Source: Lachnospiraceae bacterium
GTDB lineage: Bacteria; Bacillota; Clostridia; Lachnospirales; Lachnospiraceae
Direction of reading: 5' to 3'
NCBI GenBank assembly: GCA_009774155.1
Contig: VSNE01000201.1
Span: 1-5,399 of the forward strand
Length of the DNA stretch: 5,399 nucleotides
A program made the translations under genes and the position numbers. Positions 1 to 4,657 of this stretch are shown here, piece after piece. Position 1 is the stretch's first letter. The number at the start of each line of letters is the position of its first letter. The notes beneath the pieces were generated by a model. The model saw only the letters and a list, made by a program, of their open reading frames with translations, did not search any database and had not been told where the DNA came from.

Positions 1-31
1 TATCTAAATAATATAAAAGGAGAATTTTCTT

Positions 32-316
32 ATGGGATTTCAGGAAAGCTTTAAGGCGCTGTCCGCCCCAACCCGGCGGCAGATTTTAAGCCTGCTGAGG
101 GCTGGTCCCATGACTGCGGGAGAGATATTGGAGCATTTCCCCATTACCGGAGCCTCTCTCTCTCACCATCTTTCTGTTTTAAAAAACGCCGGTCTTATCG
201 ATGATGAAAAAAAAGGGAAATATATTCTCTATACATTAAACACAACCGTACTGGATGATATTCTGAATTGGATAATGTCTTTAAAAAAAGGAGAACCAGA
301 CTATGAAAAACCGTAA
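32..316 (+). CDS. sdpR: SdpR-family ArsR-type winged-helix autorepressor
   Basis: A 94-residue DNA-binding repressor, the usual size for a minimal ArsR/SmtB winged helix. Residues about 5-25 (FKALSAPTRRQILSLLRAG) form the typical ArsR opening. Residues about 40-54 (ASLSHHLSVLKNAGL) are the recognition helix, and the following DDEKKGKYILYTLN stretch is the wing. It has no cysteine, so the classic CxC metal site of ArsR/SmtB sensors is absent. This fits the SdpR branch, whose Bacillus subtilis member represses its own operon and is titrated to the membrane by SdpI. The start is supported by AAGGAG at 17-22, nine bases upstream. The stop lies inside the next gene, an SdpI homologue (14-bp overlap), so the two are almost certainly cotranscribed and translationally coupled. 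The promoter lies mostly left of the window. The family call is firm; autorepression here is inferred from the pairing. Confidence 0.9.
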   Translation: MGFQESFKALSAPTRRQILSLLRAGPMTAGEILEHFPITGASLSHHLSVLKNAGLIDDEKKGKYILYTLNTTVLDDILNWIMSLKKGEPDYEKP

Positions 317-959
317 ATTGCGCATTGTCAACTATCTGCTTTCTTTAGGCGGCGTTCTGCTGGCCGCATTCTGCTATCCGTCTCTTCCGGAACAGATTCC
401 CATGCACTGGAATATAGACGGCTCCGTCACCTATAACAGCAAAGGCCAGATTTTCCTTATGTGCGGCATGGCCGTTTTCTTTGCTTTCATGGTGGATGTG
501 CTTCCCAAAATCGATCCGCGCCGGAAAAACTACCGGAAATTTGACGCCTACTATGACTCATTCTGCGTTATAATGCAAATATTCATGCTCGCCATGAACG
601 GAATCATCCTTCTCGAGTCCTTCCGTCCGGGAACAGTGTCCGTTCCCATGGTTACTATGACAGGAGTCGGTATCTTGTTTCTGTTTATCGGAAATATTCT
701 GCCAAAGATTAAGAGCAACTTCTATATGGGTATTAAAACCCCATGGGCGCTTTCCAGCGACGAGGTATGGAGAAAAACCCACAGACTGGGCGGCAAATGC
801 TTCTTTCTGACCGGACTGTTCATGCTGATCAGCGCTTTTCTTCCCAGCCGGAAATCTGTCTATCTGGGAACCTTTCTCTGTGTTATGACTGCCTGCATCC
901 TTCCGGGGATCATGTCTTATATCTGGTGGAAAAGGGAACAGCACACGGAGTCCATGTGA
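303..959 (+). CDS. sdpI: SdpI-family integral membrane protein (DUF1648 plus SdpI domain)
   Basis: A 218-residue polytopic membrane protein, close to the length of B. subtilis SdpI, which gives immunity to the SdpC toxin and signals its presence by binding SdpR. The N-terminal half has the DUF1648 signature LPEQIPMHWNIDG at residues 28-40. The C-terminal half has the SdpI signature GNILPKIKSNFYMGIKTPW at 130-148 followed by EVWRKTHRLGG at 154-164. Six hydrophobic segments can be placed near residues 8-25, 50-67, 87-104, 114-132, 166-180 and 187-209. AAGGAG at 289-294 lies within the end of the repressor gene, nine bases before the ATG, so initiation is probably coupled to translation of the repressor. 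No sdpA, sdpB or sdpC homologue is visible in the window, so the role may be immunity to toxins made by neighbours, or envelope-stress sensing. Family call firm, physiological role inferred. Confidence 0.88.
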   Translation: MKNRKLRIVNYLLSLGGVLLAAFCYPSLPEQIPMHWNIDGSVTYNSKGQIFLMCGMAVFFAFMVDVLPKIDPRRKNYRKFDAYYDSFCVIMQIFMLAMNGIILLESFRPGTVSVPMVTMTGVGILFLFIGNILPKIKSNFYMGIKTPWALSSDEVWRKTHRLGGKCFFLTGLFMLISAFLPSRKSVYLGTFLCVMTACILPGIMSYIWWKREQHTESM

Positions 960-982
960 TACCGTCATAACGCATAAGACTG

Positions 983-1020
983 CCCGGAGTGCGAAAACGC
1001 CTCCACTCCGGGGTTATTTT
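983..1020 (+). terminator. Hairpin terminator after sdpI
   Basis: A perfect 9-bp stem, CCCGGAGTG (983-991) with CACTCCGGG (1004-1012), encloses a 12-base loop and is followed by a T-rich run (GTTATTTTCTT). It lies 23 bases after the sdpI stop and 17 bases beyond the stop of the converging SseB-like gene, so it probably ends the plus-strand operon. It may also slow minus-strand transcription, although there is no good T run on that side. Confidence 0.75.
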
Positions 1021-1029
1021 CTTCCGCAA

Positions 1030-1962
1030 TCAGGAAGGATTCTGGCTGACGCCGAACCGCTCCAGCAGTCTTGGAATCATCTCTTTTGTCAGCGGTACAG
1101 AAAATCCCATAGGATTCAGCATATATGCCTTTGCATCCTTTACCCAGAATTTCGTAATATCCTGGAACGGAATCTGAATCGGCCGAAGCTCCTTCTTATT
1201 CCGCGCATATTTCTGAAACTCCCATATGTCCGAAAATACCGGAAAGAAATTATCTCCGTTCTGATGCTTTAAATACGGAAGTCTGCATTCCTTCAGATTC
1301 AGCTTATCCTCCTTTTCATACCCTTCCGGAGGAAGAACCGCCAGAAAGAGCCGGGCCTTCACCAGATTAGAGGAAAATTCCTCATCCAGTTCCTGCAGAT
1401 GCTTCCTGTCTACAAATTCTTTTTTCCTGCGCGCTTCCTGCATCAGATAAATTCCCGTAAGCTGTACATTAGGCTGGTAAACAGGATTGCCCTCAATTCT
1501 ATTCTCAAATCCCTCCGGAAGAATCTCCGTCAGTTCAAGCGTCCTAAGCTCACCGTTTGCCGGCTGATATCCCAGCGCGTTCACACCTATAAAAGGAAGG
1601 ATTCCAAGATGCTGGCGCACCTGGTTAAAATACATTTTTTTCTTCTGTCCCTCCGGTTCCCTGGGATTTACCGGAACATAGACCTCTACGGTCTTTAATT
1701 CCTTTACCGTTACGCGAATGCCCTTTTCCTCGTATTCCTCTGCGGCTGCTTTGGCATCCTTTTCCGCCTCATACAGAAAAACCTGATCATTGAAATTCTC
1801 ATCCTCACACTCCACATACGGCATATTGGTGGCCGGAGAAAACAGCGCATACGCATTTTTTAAATCCTTTACCTCTGCTGCCAGCGTCTCCTCTGACACC
1901 TTGGGATTCTCCTCTTTGCTTCCTTCCGGATAAGCTTCCGGTGTAATCGTCTCTGTCGACAT
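1030..1962 (-). CDS. SseB-like domain protein
   Basis: A 310-residue soluble protein with no signal peptide or membrane segment. Residues 1-35 are acidic, low-complexity and probably disordered. Residues about 36-100 (AYALFSPATNMPYV then VFLYEAEKDAKAAAEEYEEKGI) resemble a first SseB-like half. Residues about 200-305 are the clearer SseB N-terminal-type domain: ARLFLAVLPPEG, then LPYLKHQNGDNFFPVFSDIWEFQKY, ending in AYMLNPMGFSVPLTKEM. The middle carries a basic/acidic helical stretch (QEARRKKEFVDRKHLQELDEE, about 175-195) that may link the two halves. The function of SseB-like proteins in Firmicutes is not established; the Salmonella name (enhanced serine sensitivity) does not transfer safely. 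The ATG is preceded by AGGAGGG at 1969-1975 with a six-base spacer. It lies 23 bases downstream of the cupin gene and is probably cotranscribed with it. Domain assignment is by recognition of the sequence pattern; the duplicated-half idea is inference. Confidence 0.75.
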   Translation of the reverse strand: MSTETITPEAYPEGSKEENPKVSEETLAAEVKDLKNAYALFSPATNMPYVECEDENFNDQVFLYEAEKDAKAAAEEYEEKGIRVTVKELKTVEVYVPVNPREPEGQKKKMYFNQVRQHLGILPFIGVNALGYQPANGELRTLELTEILPEGFENRIEGNPVYQPNVQLTGIYLMQEARRKKEFVDRKHLQELDEEFSSNLVKARLFLAVLPPEGYEKEDKLNLKECRLPYLKHQNGDNFFPVFSDIWEFQKYARNKKELRPIQIPFQDITKFWVKDAKAYMLNPMGFSVPLTKEMIPRLLERFGVSQNPS

Positions 1963-1985
1963 TCTCTGCCCTCCTAGTATTTTCT

Positions 1986-2327
1986 TTATTCATTGTAAAC
2001 CAATGCCATCAAAACAAGCTCTTCATCGGAATTGTTCTCAAATCCATGACTCTGTCCGCATTCAATCAGGCAGACATTGTCAGGCCCTACCGGAATCCGG
2101 TTTTTCTCATGATCAATAAATATGCCGTGGCCGGATATGACATAGTACGGCTCTGTCTCCCCGATATGCTCATGGAAACCAATCGTACTGTGGGGAGCCA
2201 TCTTTACCAGCGCATACATTCTGCCATGGCCGTTCAGCTCCTCCGGTTTTAAAATATGATGCAGCTCCACAATGCCCGAGCCTCCTCTAAGACCCTCTAC
2301 AGTCTTTATCTCTGCTTTACGAACCAT
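1986..2327 (-). CDS. Small single-domain cupin protein
   Basis: A 113-residue cupin, the size of a single conserved beta-barrel. Cupin motif 1 is GFHEHIGETEPYYVISGHG, with probable metal ligands H52, H54 and E59 and the conserved G66. Motif 2 is PVGPDNVCLIECGQSHGFEN, with the fourth ligand H94 and N98. All four ligand positions are intact, so it should bind a divalent metal. Related stand-alone cupins include sugar-phosphate isomerases, dioxygenases and ligand-binding proteins; the substrate cannot be told here. I chose the ATG at 2327 rather than one 42 bases upstream because AAGGAG (2335-2340) sits seven bases before it and the family normally starts just before the first strand. It is the first gene of a probable two-gene operon with the SseB-like gene. 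An extended -10 promoter lies upstream. Confidence 0.88.
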   Translation of the reverse strand: MVRKAEIKTVEGLRGGSGIVELHHILKPEELNGHGRMYALVKMAPHSTIGFHEHIGETEPYYVISGHGIFIDHEKNRIPVGPDNVCLIECGQSHGFENNSDEELVLMALVYNE

Positions 2328-2357
2328 CCTTGTTCTCCTTTCAAATTTCTTATGGGA

Positions 2358-2363
2358 AGTATA
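2358..2363 (-). promoter_or_regulatory. Candidate extended -10 promoter of the cupin/SseB-like operon
   Basis: On the minus strand the sequence TGCTATACT gives a -10 box TATACT (2358-2363) with the TGn extension. No good -35 hexamer is seen at the usual distance, which is common for extended -10 promoters. Transcription would begin about 7 bases further on, leaving a leader of roughly 25 bases that includes AAGGAG. A 6-bp inverted repeat, TATAGC (2360-2365) with GCTATA (2383-2388), overlaps it and could be a protein site, but is short. Confidence 0.5.
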
Positions 2364-2402
2364 GCACATTTTTCCGCTTCGGGCTATAGAGAACTTCCGG
2401 GG

Positions 2403-2431
2403 TTGCTTTTTCCCCTTATATATGCTATGTT
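2403..2431 (+). promoter_or_regulatory. Candidate sigma-A promoter of the EIIC-like gene
   Basis: TTGCTT (2403-2408) and TATGTT (2426-2431) are separated by exactly 17 bases, and the -10 box is preceded by TGC, giving an extended -10. Transcription would begin near 2438, leaving a leader of about 74 bases before the ATG at 2512. The leader contains a small hairpin, TGCCC-TTTT-GGGCA (2476-2489), ending 11 bases before the ribosome binding site. The -35 box overlaps a GGGG/CCCC dyad (2399-2402 with 2412-2415). Confidence 0.5.
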
Positions 2432-2511
2432 ATCTGTACGGCATATGTCTTGTCAGTTATGCCGCCATTGCCGGATGCCCTTTTGGGCAGTCTGTTTATC
2501 GGAGGAAAAAA

Positions 2512-3585
2512 ATGAATGAAAACAAAACCAGCGGCTTCCATGAATTCTTAAAACGCAAGAATATCATATTTTCCGCAAAACGCTATGGCATTGACGCTCT
2601 CGGAGCCATGGCGCAGGGCTTATTTGCCTCTTTATTAATCGGAACGATTATATCCACACTGGGACAGCAGGCAGGCATCCCCTTCCTGGAGACTGCCGGA
2701 GGCTATGCAAAGGCCGTTTCCGGTCCTGCCATGGCCATCTCCATCGGATACGCCCTGCAGGCGCCTCAGCTTGTATTGTTCTCATTGCTTGCCGTCGGGC
2801 AGGCGGCCAATGAGCTGGGAGCGGCAGGAGGCCCTCTGGCCGTTCTCGTCGTAACCATATTTGCAGCGGAATGCGGCAAGGCTGTCTCAAAGGAGACCAA
2901 GATCGATATCCTCGTCACCCCTCTTGTCACCATTCTGGCAGGAGTGGTATTGTCTGTCTGGTGGGCGCCTTCTATTGGAACCGCAGCCAGCGCAGTCGGA
3001 CAGTTGATTATGTGGGCAACGGATCTGCAGCCCTTCTTTATGGGAATCTTCGTATCCGTCATCGTCGGTATCGCGCTGACCCTGCCGATCAGCAGCGCCG
3101 CTATCTGTGCCGCTCTAAGCCTGACCGGCCTTGCCGGAGGCGCTGCGGTTGCCGGCTGCTGCGCTCAGATGGTCGGCTTTGCCGTTATGAGCTTTAAGGA
3201 AAACAAGTGGGGCGGCCTCGTATCCCAGGGGCTTGGAACCAGTATGCTGCAGATGGGAAATATTGTGAAAAATCCGCGTATCTGGATACCGCCCACGCTG
3301 GCCTCCGCCATTACCGGACCGGTTGCCACCTGTCTGTTCTCCATGAAGATGAACGGTCCCGCCGTGTCCTCGGGCATGGGCACCTGCGGCCTGGTCGGAC
3401 AGATCGGCGTATATACCGGATGGCTTGCAGATATTGCAGCCGGAACCAAAGCCTCTGTTACGGCCATGGACTGGATCGGACTTATACTTATCTGCTTTGT
3501 TCTGCCCGCTGTCTTAAGTGCCCTGTTCTGTGAAATTCTGCGGCGGATGAAATGGATCAAGGAGGGCGACTTAACTCTGGAATAA
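2512..3585 (+). CDS. Stand-alone PTS EIIC-like membrane protein (PTS_EIIC_2 / PfoR-like)
   Basis: A 357-residue, strongly hydrophobic membrane protein, about full length for the PTS_EIIC_2 family that includes Clostridium PfoR. Family hallmarks are the N-terminal YGIDALGAMAQGLFASLLIG (25-44), the NKWGGLVSQGLGTSMLQMGN block (231-250), NPRIWIPPTLASAITGP (254-270) and the MNGPAVSSGMGTCGLVGQIG block (280-299). Hydrophobic spans lie near 30-50, 68-95, 106-122, 133-153, 172-192, 195-226, 261-277 and 318-342. The ATG at 2512 is chosen over an in-frame ATG at 2422 because GGAGG (2501-2505) sits seven bases before it, the upstream ATG falls inside the promoter, and the charged start MNENKTSGFHEFLKRKN matches a cytosolic N-terminus. 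No EIIA, EIIB, HPr or sugar enzyme is nearby, so whether it transports a sugar by phosphorylation is doubtful; the substrate is unknown. The cysteine hydrolase gene follows 59 bases after the stop. Confidence 0.88.
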   Translation: MNENKTSGFHEFLKRKNIIFSAKRYGIDALGAMAQGLFASLLIGTIISTLGQQAGIPFLETAGGYAKAVSGPAMAISIGYALQAPQLVLFSLLAVGQAANELGAAGGPLAVLVVTIFAAECGKAVSKETKIDILVTPLVTILAGVVLSVWWAPSIGTAASAVGQLIMWATDLQPFFMGIFVSVIVGIALTLPISSAAICAALSLTGLAGGAAVAGCCAQMVGFAVMSFKENKWGGLVSQGLGTSMLQMGNIVKNPRIWIPPTLASAITGPVATCLFSMKMNGPAVSSGMGTCGLVGQIGVYTGWLADIAAGTKASVTAMDWIGLILICFVLPAVLSALFCEILRRMKWIKEGDLTLE

Positions 3586-3593
3586 TTACACAA

Positions 3594-3641
3594 AAAACCT
3601 CCCATACTACAGTTCAGCAGGAACATCCTATGGGAGGTTTT
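3594..3641. promoter_or_regulatory. 13-bp perfect hairpin covering the hydrolase ribosome binding site
   Basis: AAAACCTCCCATA (3594-3606) is exactly complementary to TATGGGAGGTTTT (3629-3641). The 22-base loop itself contains GTTC-AGCAG-GAAC (3612-3624), so a two-tier hairpin can form. The right arm contains GGGAGG (3632-3637), the Shine-Dalgarno of the next gene, and an alternative ATG (3630). In plus-strand RNA the site is therefore paired with CCTCCC on the left arm. Read on the minus strand, the stem is followed by a run of six T (complement of 3592-3597) and looks like an intrinsic terminator. On the plus strand the four T belong to the stem and are followed by AGATTG, a weaker terminator. 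Whether it attenuates, blocks translation, or terminates on either strand is inference. Confidence 0.7.
3632..3637 (+). promoter_or_regulatory. Ribosome binding site deciding a TTG start
   Basis: GGGAGG lies seven bases before TTG at 3645, near-ideal spacing. The competing in-frame ATG at 3630 has only AGGAA (3619-3623) six bases before it, so the TTG is the better-supported start. The site is fully inside the right arm of the 13-bp hairpin. Confidence 0.65.
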
Positions 3642-3644
3642 AGA

Positions 3645-4223
3645 TTGAAGGATTTATTATTGATCATTGATATGCAGAATGTCTATATGCCGGGACAGCC
3701 ATGGGAATGCCCGTCCATGCCTGCTGCTTTAAAACAGATCCGAAGACTTTTGGATTCTCCCTTTTGCAAAAAAGCATATGATGTCGTCTTCACCCGGTAT
3801 ATTGCCTCTGAGCATCCGTCCGGATGCTGGAAGCAATACAACAAAAACAATTCCCATATCAACAGCAACCCTTTTCTGAACCAGATTGTCCCGCAGCTTC
3901 AGCCCTATCTTATGAAATGGCCCTTCTATGACAAGTCCACCTATTCTGCCTGCTCCATTCCTCAGATTATGGAACAGCTTTCGTTCTACCGCCGGGTTCT
4001 GATATCCGGAGTGGTTGCCGAGTGCTGCGTCCTGTTCACTGTGGAAGGATTGATTGACGCAGGCGTGCAGATTTTCTACCTGAAGGACGCTGTCTCCGGA
4101 AAAAGCAGCGCATCGGAGCAGATGGCCTGCCAGTTTACTGCCCAGTTTATTCCGGTTCATACAAAGGTCCTTACTGTCGGCTCTTATCTGCAGGAGCTCT
4201 CCTCTATATTCCCAGACGCTTAA
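3645..4223 (+). CDS. Isochorismatase-family cysteine hydrolase
   Basis: A 192-residue cytosolic hydrolase of the isochorismatase-like superfamily (nicotinamidase, isochorismatase and related amidases). The catalytic triad is intact: D9 in LLLIIDMQNVY, K97 in FYDKSTYSAC, and C128 in SGVVAECCVLFT, where the G-V-x-x-x-x-C-V pattern of the nucleophile loop is kept. The length is normal. The substrate cannot be told; the metal-binding D-x-H of nicotinamidases is not obvious, which argues against a nicotinamidase. The start is taken as TTG at 3645 because of GGGAGG seven bases upstream and because family members begin a few residues before the LLLIIDMQ strand. ATG at 3630 would add five residues (MGGFR). 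It lies 59 bases after the EIIC-like gene with no separate promoter seen, so cotranscription is likely. Its translation start is buried in a hairpin, and its 3' end overlaps the opposing MGMT-like gene by 20 bp. Confidence 0.87.
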   Translation: MKDLLLIIDMQNVYMPGQPWECPSMPAALKQIRRLLDSPFCKKAYDVVFTRYIASEHPSGCWKQYNKNNSHINSNPFLNQIVPQLQPYLMKWPFYDKSTYSACSIPQIMEQLSFYRRVLISGVVAECCVLFTVEGLIDAGVQIFYLKDAVSGKSSASEQMACQFTAQFIPVHTKVLTVGSYLQELSSIFPDA

Positions 4224-4569
4224 ATTTCTCTGTCAGCGCCAGCGCTTCCTCTATCGTATTGTTCCATCCGAACCTGCCCAGATCCACCTGCCAGCTTCCC
4301 GGCCGGCCGGTCACCTGCACACCCTCCTCTTCCAAAAGCCGCTTCTGAAGATCCGGCATGTCAAATGCCGCTGCCCCGCTTAAGCCTCCCCTGGCATTCA
4401 CAATCCTGTGCGCCGGTATATCATCTCCTGCCAGACCGCGATTTAACGCGGCTCCAACCTGTCTGGCATTCCGGGGCTTTCCGCATAAAAGGGCAATCTG
4501 CCCATAGGTCGCAGCCTGTCCGCTTGGAATACAGGCACAGACAAGGGCCATTCTTCTGTAAAAATCCAT
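4204..4569 (-). CDS. MGMT-family alkyltransferase-like protein lacking the acceptor cysteine
   Basis: A 121-residue homologue of the DNA-binding domain of O6-alkylguanine-DNA alkyltransferase. The winged helix-turn-helix is recognisable at residues about 15-45 (IPSGQAATYGQIALLCGKP then NARQVGAALN), with R36 at the position of the arginine finger that flips the damaged base. The active-site PCHR motif is replaced by PAHR (residues 52-55, IPAHRIVNARGGLSG), so it cannot accept an alkyl group. By analogy with alkyltransferase-like (ATL) proteins, usually PWHR, it probably binds O6-alkylguanine and flags it for nucleotide excision repair; this is inference. The extra tail after about residue 100 (GWNNTIEEALALTEKFKRLGI) goes beyond the core domain. 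The ATG is preceded by GAGGA about six bases upstream. The last 20 bp overlap the end of the converging hydrolase gene. No terminator follows its stop. Confidence 0.87.
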   Translation of the reverse strand: MDFYRRMALVCACIPSGQAATYGQIALLCGKPRNARQVGAALNRGLAGDDIPAHRIVNARGGLSGAAAFDMPDLQKRLLEEEGVQVTGRPGSWQVDLGRFGWNNTIEEALALTEKFKRLGI

Positions 4570-4593
4570 AATGCTTCCTCATTTCTGCCCTCT

Positions 4594-4622
4594 ATTTTAC
4601 CCGAAAACCGGAAAAATGGGAA
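4594..4622 (-). promoter_or_regulatory. Possible promoter of the MGMT-like gene
   Basis: On the minus strand TTCCCA (4617-4622) and TAAAAT (4594-4599) are 17 bases apart. The -35 matches the consensus at four of six positions and overlaps the terminator stem of the upstream flavoprotein gene. The leader would be under 25 bases. Plausible but not strong; readthrough from upstream is the alternative. Confidence 0.35.
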
Positions 4623-4647
4623 CTATTTTTTCCAAACAGTTCCCATT
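4609..4647 (-). terminator. Hairpin terminator after the flavoprotein gene
   Basis: Read on the minus strand, AATGGGAACT (4647-4638) pairs perfectly with AGTTCCCATT (4624-4615) around a 13-base loop and runs into further T (TTTCC). It starts ten bases after the oxidoreductase stop, the expected place for an intrinsic terminator. Confidence 0.75.
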
Positions 4648-4657
4648 GACCGTGATT

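Noticed and set aside
9..14. TAATAT as a -10 box for the sdpR gene.
   Set aside because: Transcription would begin about position 21 and cut into the AAGGAG ribosome binding site at 17-22, so the real promoter is probably left of the window.
558..968. A 136-codon open frame on the minus strand opposite the sdpI gene.
   Set aside because: It lies almost entirely over a firmly recognised coding region, has a low-complexity polar composition without any family pattern, and has no upstream ribosome binding site of note.
2476..2489. Small hairpin TGCCC-TTTT-GGGCA in the leader of the EIIC-like gene as a possible riboswitch or attenuator.
   Set aside because: Only five base pairs, no second structure or T run, and a leader of about 74 bases is too short for a recognised riboswitch class.
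2422..2511. In-frame 30-codon extension of the EIIC-like gene starting at ATG 2422, with a hydrophobic stretch.
   Set aside because: The ATG lies inside the -10 region of the likely promoter and has no ribosome binding site, while ATG 2512 has GGAGG at ideal spacing.
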